Source: Salmonirosea aquatica
GTDB lineage: Bacteria; Bacteroidota; Bacteroidia; Cytophagales; Spirosomataceae
Reading direction: 5' to 3'
DNA: 64,000 nucleotides
Assembly (NCBI RefSeq): GCF_009296315.1
Contig: NZ_WHLY01000002.1
Span: forward strand, 5,182,501-5,246,500
This document shows positions 35,932-45,073 of this stretch, one piece after another. Position 1 is the stretch's first letter. Every line of letters begins with the position of its first letter. A program made the translations under genes and the position numbers. The notes under the pieces are model-generated. The model had not been told where the DNA came from and did not search any database. It worked only from the letters and a program-made list of their open reading frames with translations.

Positions 35932-37410
35932 CTAATACCCTGGGTTCTGTTGTAATTTATTGACCAGAACTTCGTTGGCCGGAATCGGGGCCAGCAGCTT
36001 ATTGGGCGTAATCGTGTAAGCACCATCATACAGGTAGGGCTTCATGGCCTGTTCGCGTTTTCCGTGGGCGGTCATCACCTCGATGGCTTTGCCCGTCCGC
36101 TTCAGATCGTACCAGCGGTGGTTCTCGAAGCACAGCTCCACCTGACGCTCCTTGGCGATGAGGTCTTGCAGCGCTCCCTTGTCCGTGGCGGTGATGGGCG
36201 TGGTGAGCTTGGCCCGGTTGCGCACCTGCTGCACGTAGGGAATTGCTTCGCTGGTTTTGCCCTGTTCGTTCAGTACCTCGGCGTACATCAGCAGCACGTC
36301 GGAGTAGCGCAGGATGGGGAAATTGTCCCCGGCGCGGTTGTCGGGGGCGGCGATGGGCGGCTTGTACTTGTTGCAGTAGGGGATGGGGCGCACCTTGTTG
36401 TCCCAGTCCAGCCCGTTCCAGTAGCCGATCGAAACATCCTTGCGCACGTCGCCCGGCTCGAAGGCGTTGATCAGGTCGTCGGTGGGCTGGTTCCAGCCCG
36501 CGCCCACGATGTTGATGTTAGGCCGCAGGGTCACGGCACCGCCGGAGGTGTGCGGGGCAAACAGGAAAATGAACTGGTTGGCTACCTCGGCGCTGGCCTC
36601 AGAGTACTGCATCGCGAAAATCGTTTCCTTATAGTCCTTGTTGGCGGGATTGAACAGGTCGGCGTAGTTGGACAGCAACTGGTACTTGCCCGAATTGATG
36701 ACCGCCAGCAGCGCCTGCTGCGCTTCGGGGTACTTGTGGAGCGTGAGCTGTACCTTGCCCAGCATACCTTGCGCGGCCCACTCGTTGGCCCGTCCGGTTT
36801 CGGCCACGTCGCGGGCTTTGGCAAAATGGGCGATGGCCTCGGTCAGGTCCTGCACGATCTGGGCATACACCTGTTCCTCGGTGGAGCGCTTGACGCCCAC
36901 GGCCTCCTGCGACGTGATGGGGGTAGTGACCAAGGGTACCCCACCAAACTGCCGCACCAAATTGAAGTAGTACACCGAACGCAGGAACAGGGCTTCCCCG
37001 GCGCAGCGGTCCTTATAGGATTCTTTGGAAAATGTCACCCCCTCCCGGTCCAGTTCGCTCAGGAGCTTGTTGCAGCGGGTGATACCGTTGTACGATAAGT
37101 CCCAAAAGTCCTCGTACGCCCGGTTGTCTGAACCCAAAATAAACTGATCGATCACGCCGCGCGAGGCCTCGCCGGTGCGGATGTTGTTCTGATGGGTGGT
37201 GTTGTCGGAGATGAGTTCGGCCAGCACCCAGTGCTGGTTCTTTTCGTAGTCGCGCATGGGCACATAGCAGCCGTTGGCCAGCAGGATGAACTCGGTTTCG
37301 GTTTTGTAAAAATTGCCTTCATTCAGGGTAGCCTGGGGATAAAGCTCCAGAAATTTATCCGAGCAGGAGGTCAGGAAAGCGATGATTAGAAGTAGGGGTA
37401 CCTTTTTCAT
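35932..37410 (-). CDS. SusD/RagB-family glycan-binding lipoprotein (module C)
   Basis: The 492-residue protein has a lipobox at Cys16 (LLIIAFLTSCSDKFLEL). The SusD signature is LELYPQATLNEGNFYKTETEFILLANGCYV. A helical block is LFLRSVYYFNLVRQFGGVPLVTTPI. The C-terminal motif is LRYSDVLLMYAEVLNEQGKT, then ERQVELCFENHRWYDLKRTG and a closing IPANEVLVNKLQQNPGY. It is the surface oligosaccharide-binding partner of the SusC at 37505, from which it is separated by 94 nt. Confidence 0.94.
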   Translation of the reverse strand: MKKVPLLLIIAFLTSCSDKFLELYPQATLNEGNFYKTETEFILLANGCYVPMRDYEKNQHWVLAELISDNTTHQNNIRTGEASRGVIDQFILGSDNRAYEDFWDLSYNGITRCNKLLSELDREGVTFSKESYKDRCAGEALFLRSVYYFNLVRQFGGVPLVTTPITSQEAVGVKRSTEEQVYAQIVQDLTEAIAHFAKARDVAETGRANEWAAQGMLGKVQLTLHKYPEAQQALLAVINSGKYQLLSNYADLFNPANKDYKETIFAMQYSEASAEVANQFIFLFAPHTSGGAVTLRPNINIVGAGWNQPTDDLINAFEPGDVRKDVSIGYWNGLDWDNKVRPIPYCNKYKPPIAAPDNRAGDNFPILRYSDVLLMYAEVLNEQGKTSEAIPYVQQVRNRAKLTTPITATDKGALQDLIAKERQVELCFENHRWYDLKRTGKAIEVMTAHGKREQAMKPYLYDGAYTITPNKLLAPIPANEVLVNKLQQNPGY

Positions 37411-37504
37411 ATTGAGATCGTTTTGAAAAAGCTGATAGCTGATGGCCGTTAGCCTTTGTTTTTCTGATTAAAAATTGTGTTGATGTCCAAAGCCATTAGC
37501 TATC

Positions 37505-40500
37505 TTAAAATGTTACATTAATCCCTATCGACGAGGTGCGCGACAGCGGATAGGACGACATGTCGAACCCTGGCGACAGCGTGTTGTCGATGTTACGCGA
37601 CTGGGCTTCGGGGTTGGCGCCTTCGTATCGGGTGAACATGGCCAGATTCTGGATCGTGGCGTAGATGCGGGCGCCGCGGATGAAACCGGTCCTGCGCATC
37701 ATGAGATCGGGCAACGAATAGCCGATATTGACATTGGCAATGCGCAGGAACGAAGCATCCTCCACCCACAATGAGTTGACGCGGTGCCCCCAGCTTGGGG
37801 TCAGCTTGGGTACCCCGGAAAGGATTCCGTTACCAGGGTCGTCGGTACTCCGCCAGCGGTCGACCCAGGCCGCGCGCACATTGAAAAAGCCTTGCAGGTT
37901 GTCGATGGACTGGCGCAGGCCGTTCATCACCTGTCCGCCCTGCTGGCCGGTGATGATGACACCCAGCGTGAACCGCTTGTAGCTGAAGTTGTTGGAAAGC
38001 CCGAAGGTGAAATTCGGCTGTGGGTTACCAATGATGGCGTAGTCCAATACATCGCTCACGATGCCATCGCCGTTGACATCGCGGTACTTGGGGTTACCCT
38101 CGTAGACCTGGGGCGTTTTGATGATATCGGGATTTTCGATGTCGGCCTTGGTGTACACCCCGTCGTTGATGAAGCCGTAGAACTGCCCGATGGGCTTGCC
38201 CACCACGCTGATGTGCGTAGGATTGTTGTCGTTGTTGCCCGACAGGATGCGGTCGCTATTGTCGTTGAGCGACAGAACTATGTTGCGGTTGAAGGCGATG
38301 TTGGCGTTGACGTCCCAACGCAGTTCTCCTGCTATGGGACTCCCACCAAGCGAAATCTCGAGGCCCCGGTTGCGGACATTGCCCTTGTTGACGATCTGCG
38401 AGCCAAAACCCGTGATAGCCGGAATGACGTCGTTGAGCAGCATGTTCTTGCTTTTCCGATTGTAAAAATCAACCGTCAGCAGCAGGTTGCTCTTGAAAAG
38501 TTCCAGATCGACGCCGGCGTCGATCTGTGAGGATTCTTCCCAGGTCAGGAACGGGTTGGAAAGGCCCACGAAGGAAGCCGTGACCAGATTGTTGGCAAAC
38601 ACGTAGGAACCCGCATTAATCGCCGCCAGGTGCGAGTAGTTACCGATGTTGTTGTTGCCGCTGGTACCATAACTGGCCCGCAGCTTGAGTGAGCTGATGG
38701 TTTTGTTGTCCTTCAAAAAATTCTCCTCCGACACGCGCCAGGCTCCCGCAATGGATGGGAAGGTGGCGAAACGGTTGTTGGCCCCGAAGCGCGACGATCC
38801 GTCGGAACGGATGGTGGCGGTTAGCAGGTACTTGTCCTGAAAGCCGTAATTGATCCGGCCCAGGTACGAGACAATGCTCCATTCGTTCACGTTCTGATCC
38901 CAAGTACTAATAGTCTGGGCGGCGTTGATGGTCTGGATCAGGTCGTTGGGGTAGGGGCTAGCGTTGAGGTTGATGCTGTTGGACGTGCTTTTTTGGGTGG
39001 TGTAGCCCGCTAACACGTTGATGCGGTGGTTGCCGAAGCTCTTGTTGTAGGTCAGCGTGTTCTCAATCAGCCAGTTGAAATTCTCCGAGCGGTTGTTGGA
39101 CGATGACCCCGTACCTGCTACCGGTGGGCGGTTGGAGCCGCCCACCGTGCTGGGGGTATAGGAATTGAACTTGGAGGTGGACCAGATGGTGTTGAGCGAC
39201 GTGCGGGCCACCAGCGCGGGGGTGATGTTCCATTGGACATAGGCCGAACCCAGGTTCTGGAACTGCTGCTGGGTTTGGGTAGTTTCACGCAGCACGAACA
39301 GCGGATTGGCGAAGCTCCAGGCCGAGTGGTACTTGCTTTGGGGAGAAGTCACGTAGGGCAGCAGGTTGCCGTTGGCGTCGTAGGGCGACACGACGGGGTT
39401 GGCCCAGTTGGCCACGCCGATCACATCCTCGCGGTTGGAGTTGGTGTTGGTGCGGTCCTGGGTGATGAAGGTAGGTTGGATCGTACCGCCGATCGTCAGG
39501 TTTTTTCCGATGCCGGTTTCCATGCTCAGCTTGCTGCTGTAGCGTTCCACGCCGGTGTATTTCAGTACCCCGTCCTGCTTGAAGTACCCCAGGCTGAAAT
39601 CCATGCGCGAATCTTCCGAACCTTTCTGCACGCTCACGTTGTAGTCATGGATGGCGGCGTCGCGTAGCAGCAGGTCGTACCAGTCGGTGCCTTTGCCCTG
39701 CAATTTATCCAGGTCCCGGTACTCCACCGGATAATCTTCCAGGGTAGCCTCACGGTTTTCGGCGCGCCGGACGGCGATATCGATCTTGTTGCGCTGGTAT
39801 TCGGCAAAATCGCGCGCTCCCATCAAATTCGGGCGACCTTTCTGGGGTACCGTCTGCACGCCCGTCATGGCAGAAATGGTCACGTTTGTTTTGTTGAAGG
39901 CTCCTTTCTTGGTGGTGATGATGATGACGCCGTTCGCCCCCCGCGACCCGTAGATAGCCGTGGAGGAAGCATCTTTCAGCACGTTGATCGACTCGATGTC
40001 GTTGGGATTGATCAGCAGCAACGGATTGAGGTTCTGGTTCAAGCCGGCCGAGTAGGGCATGCCGTCCACCACGTAGAGCGGCTCATTGCCCGCACCCAGC
40101 GAACCGCTGCCGCGAATCCTTACGGAGGTACCCCCGCCGGGCGAGCCGGAAGGCTGCGTGATCTGGACGCCCGCTACCTGGCCGATCATCTTCTGGTCGA
40201 GGGTGGCGACGGGCAGGTCTTTGATGACTTCCTGGTTGATGGTCGCCACGGCTCCGGTCACGTCCTTGGCTTTTTGGGTACCATAGCCCACTACCACTAC
40301 TTCATTGAGGGCCTTGCTTTCGGGCTCCATGGTAATCTTGAGGGAAGTACGGCTGCCCAGCAATACTTCCTGACTCTTGTAGCCCACAAAACTGAACACC
40401 AGCGTCGTTTCACCGTCGGGGGTATCGAGTTCGAATTTGCCCTCCGTGTCGGTGGTCGTGCCGCGGGTGGTACCTTTAATAACTACACTTACGCCGGGCA

Positions 40501-40960
40501 AACCGCCACCGGTTTCGTCGATCACCGAACCCCGCACGAGTTGTTTGGGTACCAGCACCGGAATCGAATTGAGCCAGGAAGAAGCTTTTTCGGTAACGGA
40601 CGGCTTTCCAGACAGGATGATTTTCCGCCCTACCAGTTCATAGTTGATTTTTAGTGGTTTTAGCAGATTGTCCAGCACTTCGCCCAGTGTCGCATCGTTT
40701 TTCTGAATGGATACCCGAAGCGACGGACTGACTACCTGCGAACTGTACACGAAGCGTACCTCGGTCGATTTTTCAATGTCAGCCAGCACTTTTTTGATTT
40801 CCTGATTCTCCGCCCGCAGGGTCAGGCGGCGGCTAAGGTACTCCTGGGCTTTGGACGAATGTGCGTAGGAGACACCCACCAGCAAAAGCATAACTAGACT
40901 TTGCGTAAAGGAGAACTTCATGAGTGTAACCCAGAATTGTCTGGTAGCGGGTTTTTTCAT
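37505..40960 (-). CDS. SusC/RagA TonB-dependent transporter with STN domain (module C)
   Basis: The 1151-residue protein starts at the ATG at 40960, which gives a good signal peptide; an upstream frame-open start at 41008 is less likely. The STN domain is LTLRAENQEIKKVLADIEKSTEVRFVYSS. The regulatory-like domain is VRGSVIDETGGGLPGVSVVIKGTTRG. The plug has EVVVVGYGTQKAKDVTG and DASSTAIYGSRGANGVIIITTK. The barrel ends in SSIGINVTF with a terminal Phe. It imports glycan with TonB and can signal to the FecR at 41170. It is the most divergent of the three SusCs. The 209-nt leader contains a plus-strand terminator. Confidence 0.95.
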   Translation of the reverse strand: MKKPATRQFWVTLMKFSFTQSLVMLLLVGVSYAHSSKAQEYLSRRLTLRAENQEIKKVLADIEKSTEVRFVYSSQVVSPSLRVSIQKNDATLGEVLDNLLKPLKINYELVGRKIILSGKPSVTEKASSWLNSIPVLVPKQLVRGSVIDETGGGLPGVSVVIKGTTRGTTTDTEGKFELDTPDGETTLVFSFVGYKSQEVLLGSRTSLKITMEPESKALNEVVVVGYGTQKAKDVTGAVATINQEVIKDLPVATLDQKMIGQVAGVQITQPSGSPGGGTSVRIRGSGSLGAGNEPLYVVDGMPYSAGLNQNLNPLLLINPNDIESINVLKDASSTAIYGSRGANGVIIITTKKGAFNKTNVTISAMTGVQTVPQKGRPNLMGARDFAEYQRNKIDIAVRRAENREATLEDYPVEYRDLDKLQGKGTDWYDLLLRDAAIHDYNVSVQKGSEDSRMDFSLGYFKQDGVLKYTGVERYSSKLSMETGIGKNLTIGGTIQPTFITQDRTNTNSNREDVIGVANWANPVVSPYDANGNLLPYVTSPQSKYHSAWSFANPLFVLRETTQTQQQFQNLGSAYVQWNITPALVARTSLNTIWSTSKFNSYTPSTVGGSNRPPVAGTGSSSNNRSENFNWLIENTLTYNKSFGNHRINVLAGYTTQKSTSNSINLNASPYPNDLIQTINAAQTISTWDQNVNEWSIVSYLGRINYGFQDKYLLTATIRSDGSSRFGANNRFATFPSIAGAWRVSEENFLKDNKTISSLKLRASYGTSGNNNIGNYSHLAAINAGSYVFANNLVTASFVGLSNPFLTWEESSQIDAGVDLELFKSNLLLTVDFYNRKSKNMLLNDVIPAITGFGSQIVNKGNVRNRGLEISLGGSPIAGELRWDVNANIAFNRNIVLSLNDNSDRILSGNNDNNPTHISVVGKPIGQFYGFINDGVYTKADIENPDIIKTPQVYEGNPKYRDVNGDGIVSDVLDYAIIGNPQPNFTFGLSNNFSYKRFTLGVIITGQQGGQVMNGLRQSIDNLQGFFNVRAAWVDRWRSTDDPGNGILSGVPKLTPSWGHRVNSLWVEDASFLRIANVNIGYSLPDLMMRRTGFIRGARIYATIQNLAMFTRYEGANPEAQSRNIDNTLSPGFDMSSYPLSRTSSIGINVTF

Positions 40961-41052
40961 AGTTTTGTAGAAGGTTAATGGTTCTTTTTCAAGGGAATCG
41001 TGCAACACGAAGTCTTTACTTTGGCGAGCGAGCGCTTCGTGATGCGGCCTGT

Positions 41053-41082
41053 CGGCAGTAGCCCCGCTACTGCCGTTTTTTT
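41053..41082 (+). terminator. plus-strand intrinsic terminator in the SusC leader (possible antisense RNA end)
   Basis: CGGCAGTAG (41053-41061) pairs perfectly with CTACTGCCG (41067-41075) around the loop CCCCG and is followed by seven T. The T run is on the plus strand, yet no plus-strand gene precedes it: the flanking FecR and SusC genes are both minus. It may end a short RNA antisense to the SusC 5' leader. The weak motif TTACTTTG at 41016-41023 resembles the Bacteroidota -7 element TAnnTTTG with one mismatch. Confidence 0.55.
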
Positions 41083-41169
41083 AGGATTCTTCAATTCATT
41101 CTGTTCTTGATTTACATAGGTCACGGGTTTGAGAAATTAAGCATTTTTCAACTTTCCATTTGCACCGGG

Positions 41170-42285
41170 TCACCGGCATCCTTCTCCACTCAGCACAATC
41201 TGCCCGTCCACGATTTCGTAGCTGGCGGAAACGGTTTTGCAGAGTAGGTCCAGTTTTTCGTACAACGTTTCGTTGGAGAGCGTGGCGGTGATCTGGCAGG
41301 GTTTAAAATTCTGCTCATCGAATTGTATCGTGATTCCGTAGCTGTTTTCCAGCTGATGCAGAATGTCGGACAAGGGTACCTCGTCGTAACGGATGTCCAT
41401 GGGCAACACTTTCCTATTGAGCGGGACCGGGTTGGCGACCAGTGTTTTGGACAAATGATGCAGTTTTTTTTCAAAGATGGCCGCTTGGTTGGCCGTCAGA
41501 ATCACCCCGTTCCGTTCCCGGCTTTCGGCCGCCCGGTTGGGTTCGGAACGGTAGACCGAGACTTTGCCCGACAGCACCTGCACTGTCATTTTCTGGTTTC
41601 GTTCGTAGGCACTCACCACAAAATGGGTACCCAGTACCTTCGTGACCATCTCACCGGTATGGACCTTGAAAGGCCGGTTCTGTCGATTGACCTGGAAACT
41701 CGCTTCTCCCGACAGGTACACCACGCGCTCCGTATCCGAAAAACGGGAAGGGTACCTCAGCTGGCTCTGGGGGCCGAGAATCACTTCCGAATTGTCGCTG
41801 AGCAACAACCGCAGAGGTTCGTCGCTGGGATTGTTCGTTTCTACCAGTTGGGCCACCAAACGGTCGGGCGGGCGGGGAATTTCAGCAGTCTGCTTTTTGG
41901 GTGTGAGGTCGGTATAGTACCAACTCAGGCTTAGCCCGATGACGACCAGGGCCGCAATAGCCGCGAATTGCCGGAACCGTGAGCTGCGGAAAATGCCCGT
42001 TCGTATAGCTGGAGGTACTTGTTCTGGAAAGGCAGCGGCCGAACCAGTGGCGCGTTCCAGGAAGCGCTGGACCTCAGTACGGATTTCCCGTTCGCCCAGC
42101 GGTTCGGCGGCGACCGACGTGGCGCGGATGAACCGCTCGGCCTGGTGGAAGGCTTCCGATGTGTTGGGGTACTTTTGCAGGAACGACAACCAGAATGTCT
42201 CCTGCTGGCCATGGCCCTGCACCCAGTCCCGAAAAGATTCGTCCTGGATAAAGTCCTCTACGCTATACTGTTCATAGTTTTTCAT
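41170..42285 (-). CDS. FecR-family anti-sigma factor (module C)
   Basis: The 371-residue protein has an N-terminal cytoplasmic sigma-binding helix region (YSVEDFIQDESFRDWVQGHGQQETFWLSFLQKYP). One transmembrane segment follows (FAAIAALVVIGLSLSWYY, about residues 112-129). The periplasmic FecR domain has PLRLLLSDNSEVILGPQSQLRYP, YLSGEASFQV and VTKVLGTHFVVSAYERNQKMTVQVLSGKVSVY. The C-terminal STN-like block is DILHQLENSYGITIQFDEQNF. It transmits the SusC signal to the sigma factor at 42325, 39 nt upstream. It is clearly more divergent than the FecRs of modules A and B, whose FecR domains closely match each other. Confidence 0.93.
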   Translation of the reverse strand: MKNYEQYSVEDFIQDESFRDWVQGHGQQETFWLSFLQKYPNTSEAFHQAERFIRATSVAAEPLGEREIRTEVQRFLERATGSAAAFPEQVPPAIRTGIFRSSRFRQFAAIAALVVIGLSLSWYYTDLTPKKQTAEIPRPPDRLVAQLVETNNPSDEPLRLLLSDNSEVILGPQSQLRYPSRFSDTERVVYLSGEASFQVNRQNRPFKVHTGEMVTKVLGTHFVVSAYERNQKMTVQVLSGKVSVYRSEPNRAAESRERNGVILTANQAAIFEKKLHHLSKTLVANPVPLNRKVLPMDIRYDEVPLSDILHQLENSYGITIQFDEQNFKPCQITATLSNETLYEKLDLLCKTVSASYEIVDGQIVLSGEGCR

Positions 42286-42324
42286 CGGTTTGCTCGATCG
42301 GTTTGTAGCATGATACCGCCCGGA

Positions 42325-42921
42325 TTACATTATACCCTGGAAAAACTGAAATCCCAGAAAAACGGCCACCCAGTGCCGGCGCAAACTCAGCAGGGATTTT
42401 TGTAAAAGATTATACACCGACTGCCGCCCGAGCTGCATCACTTCGGCGATCTGTTCAAAACTCAGATTCTGGTAAAAGCGCAGGTAGATCAGCTCCTGCT
42501 GCCGGGGCGAAAGCTGGTTGATCACCTGTTCCAGCTTGCGCAACTGGTACACCTCGTGCTCCTCGTCGATGAAGCGGAGATCGGCCGAGAATTCGATGCA
42601 AAACGTATAATCATCGGTGAGCGCAGCGCTGAGTTTATGTTCTTTTTTGGAAAGTTCGCGCAGAATGCGGCTTTTCAGCACCACCAGCAGGTACGAACGC
42701 ACATTGTCCACCGAAGCGATGGTGGCCTGTATTTTCCATAGACTCAGGAACATTTCCTGAATACAGTCCTTTACAAACTCGCGGTCGCTGTGCAGGCGCA
42801 TCCCCCAGTTGAACAGGTCGGGGTAGGAACGTTCCATCAGGTTGGCCAGCGCGTAGATGTCGCCCCCGCGATATTCCTGCCACAGTTTTTGGGTTTCCTC
42901 AGAAGTAAGCCGTCTGGTCAT
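42325..42921 (-). CDS. ECF sigma factor (module C)
   Basis: The 198-residue sigma-70 family ECF protein shows region 2 YALANLMERSYPDLFNWGMRLHSDREFVKDCIQEMFLSLW and ATIASVDNVRSYLLVVLKSRILRELSK. Region 4 is LSPRQQELIYLRFYQNLSFEQIAEVMQLGRQSVYNLLQKSLLSLRRHW. It ends in a short hydrophobic tail (VAVFLGFQFFQGIM). It should recruit RNA polymerase to the module C promoter when released from FecR. It is divergent from the glycosidase-like gene at 43111 across 189 nt. Confidence 0.93.
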   Translation of the reverse strand: MTRRLTSEETQKLWQEYRGGDIYALANLMERSYPDLFNWGMRLHSDREFVKDCIQEMFLSLWKIQATIASVDNVRSYLLVVLKSRILRELSKKEHKLSAALTDDYTFCIEFSADLRFIDEEHEVYQLRKLEQVINQLSPRQQELIYLRFYQNLSFEQIAEVMQLGRQSVYNLLQKSLLSLRRHWVAVFLGFQFFQGIM

Positions 42922-43110
42922 GCATTACACTGTTTGGTAGTAGGAGCGGCTTTGGGAGAAAACCTAACCCTATTTCTTGGCTATTTTTTATAAAAAGTAG
43001 TAGGATAGTGCTAAAAACCTAGCCTTGGGACCAGGAATAGAGTATTTTTTTCAGCCGTTGACTTATTCAATCGACACGAATCTGGGAAAACCCATAATCT
43101 TGAATCTTGT

Positions 43111-44187
43111 ATGAAAAAAATAGTGCTGGCTCTGCTGATGGCAGGTACCCTGGTGCAGGCGCAGAAACGCAAAACCGAGGTTTCCATTCAGGGCGGAGAT
43201 TTTTACATCAACCAGAAAATCACCCTGAAAGGCAAAGTCTACCAGGGCATGAAACTGGAAGGCCTGCTGCCCAACTCGCGGATGGTGCAGGGGATTTATG
43301 ACGATCTGAACCCCGAAACCCGCATCCTGTGGAAGTACCCCGACACGGGTACCTGGGACGCCGACCGCAACACTAACGAGTTCATCAAGGCAATGCCGAC
43401 GTGGAAAAACCATGGTCTGCTGGCCATTACGCTCAATTTGCAGGGTGGTAGTCCGCAGGGCTATTCGAAAGACCAACCCTGGATCAACACCGCCTTCAAA
43501 TCCGACGGCTCGCTGGACGAGGTTTACACGAAGCGCCTGGAAAAGATTCTGGACAAGGCCGATCAATTGGGCATGGTGGTGATCCTGGGGTACTTCTACT
43601 TCGGGCAGGACGAGCGCCTAAATGACGAAGCGGCCGTAGTGAACGCGGTGAAAAATGCTACGGACTGGCTATTGGACAAGAACTACCGGAACGTGCTGGT
43701 AGAAGTGAATAACGAAAGCAATATCAATAAATACGACCACGCAATTCTGAAAGAAAACCGGATTCATGAACTCATCAGCCTGGTGAAATCCAGGCAGCGG
43801 GACGGCCGCCGATTGCTGGTTTCGACGAGCTTTGGGGGCGGGTTTATTCCCGTAGACAACGTGCTGGCAGTGAATGATTTTGTGCTGGTGCACGGGAATG
43901 GTGTCAAGGACCCCGCCCGGATTGAGCAGATGGTAAAAACCATTCGGGAAAAATCCAGCTACGGGGGACAACCCATCGTGTTCAACGAAGACGATCACTT
44001 TGATTTCGACAAACCCTACAACAACTTCATCGCCGCCACCAAAGCCGGCGCTTCCTGGGGGTACTTCGACTATCGCATGAAGGATGAAGGTTTTGTGGAG
44101 GGGTACCAGAGCATCCCCGCCGACTGGAGCATCAACAGCGAGCGGAAGAAAGGCTTTTTCGGGTTATTGAAAAAAATGACGAAATGA
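43111..44187 (+). CDS. TIM-barrel glycoside-hydrolase-like protein
   Basis: The 358-residue secreted protein has a signal peptide MKKIVLALLMAGTLVQA. It has the clan-A glycosidase pattern: an early strand KTEVSIQGGDFYINQKITLKG and YRNVLVEVNNESNIN with Glu as likely acid/base after Asn. GQPIVFNEDDHFDFDKPYNNF has Glu as candidate nucleophile near the end of a later strand, followed by ATKAGASWGYFDYR. The length and the two Glu-bearing strands fit GH5/GH39-like enzymes, but no exact family is claimed. It is divergent from the module C sigma factor, so it may belong to that locus and would be its only glycosidase candidate. Confidence 0.72.
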   Translation: MKKIVLALLMAGTLVQAQKRKTEVSIQGGDFYINQKITLKGKVYQGMKLEGLLPNSRMVQGIYDDLNPETRILWKYPDTGTWDADRNTNEFIKAMPTWKNHGLLAITLNLQGGSPQGYSKDQPWINTAFKSDGSLDEVYTKRLEKILDKADQLGMVVILGYFYFGQDERLNDEAAVVNAVKNATDWLLDKNYRNVLVEVNNESNINKYDHAILKENRIHELISLVKSRQRDGRRLLVSTSFGGGFIPVDNVLAVNDFVLVHGNGVKDPARIEQMVKTIREKSSYGGQPIVFNEDDHFDFDKPYNNFIAATKAGASWGYFDYRMKDEGFVEGYQSIPADWSINSERKKGFFGLLKKMTK

Positions 44188-44221
44188 TTCGAATAGTGCT
44201 CGATCCGCGGCGGGCAGGGCG

Positions 44222-45058
44222 TTATTCCGGCTTCTGGATAACCAGGCTCATCGTTTTTTCCTTGAAACTTTCGCCAATACCGATGGCTTTGAGCTTCACG
44301 GCGTAGGACGTGTCTTTGCCACTGAGCCGCTTGTACCAATGAATCGGGTCTTTTAGCGTGGAAGTTATTTTATCGCCAAAATCCCACTGGTAGCCCGTGG
44401 CATTGGTGGACATATTGATAAATTTCACTTTGGTCGAGTCGGTACGGGAATTGTCCAGTTCTACGCCGAAATTGGCCACAAGCTCGGGTCCCAGTATCGT
44501 CACCGAATCGGATTTTAGGTGGGTACCCTGGGCGTTTGAAGCGGTCAGTTCCACTTTGTATTTTCCCGCACTGGTGTAGGTTTTGACTGGATTTTGCTGC
44601 GTGGACGAAGTACCGTCGCCGAAAGTCCACAGGTAAGTTGTTGCGTTTTCGGACTGGTTGGTGAAGACAACCTCGCAGGGGGCGGTACAATTGCCCCCGG
44701 TAAAGGTAAAACCAGCCACCGGACCTTTGCCTTTAACCGTCACGGTCAGGCTGCTGTCGGTGGCATTTCCGTACTTGCCGCTCAGGGAAAGTGTTACCTG
44801 GTGGGTACCCGTCTGGGTATAGGTATGCGACGGATTTTTTTCGGTGGAGGATGTGCCATCCCCAAAGTCCCAGCGGTAGTTCCAGGCATAAAGGCCTCTA
44901 CCCGTGGAGGCGTCGGTAAACTGAACTGTGCAGGGAGCGGTACAATCGGTAGCGGATGCTGACCCGGCGGCCACGGGGAGGGTAGGATCTTCCAGCTGAC
45001 AGCCGGCGGCCATCCACACCAGGACGAAGTACAGGAAAGGCTTAAGGTAGGTACTCAT
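44222..45058 (-). CDS. PKD-domain lipoprotein
   Basis: The 278-residue lipoprotein has lipobox AAGC with Cys20 (YFVLVWMAAGCQLEDP). Three PKD/immunoglobulin-like domains are visible from their signatures: WDFGDGTSSTEKNPSHTYTQTGTHQVTL, WTFGDGTSSTQQNPVKTY...KVELTASN and WDFGDKITSTLKDPIHWY. Two CTAPC motifs (DCTAPCTVQF and NCTAPCEVVF) start the first two repeats. Such proteins are surface-anchored adhesive or structural modules. It is the last of a five-gene operon and parallels the PKD lipoprotein at 54357-55526 in the divergent secretion locus, suggesting a shared role. The function is inferred only. Confidence 0.8.
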   Translation of the reverse strand: MSTYLKPFLYFVLVWMAAGCQLEDPTLPVAAGSASATDCTAPCTVQFTDASTGRGLYAWNYRWDFGDGTSSTEKNPSHTYTQTGTHQVTLSLSGKYGNATDSSLTVTVKGKGPVAGFTFTGGNCTAPCEVVFTNQSENATTYLWTFGDGTSSTQQNPVKTYTSAGKYKVELTASNAQGTHLKSDSVTILGPELVANFGVELDNSRTDSTKVKFINMSTNATGYQWDFGDKITSTLKDPIHWYKRLSGKDTSYAVKLKAIGIGESFKEKTMSLVIQKPE

Positions 45059-45073
45059 GGCGTTGGTTTTTGG

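Noticed and set aside
36064..37098. Plus-strand frame of 344 codons antisense to SusD of module C
   Set aside because: Sequence is low in hydrophobic order, no family resemblance, and SusD on the other strand is unambiguous.
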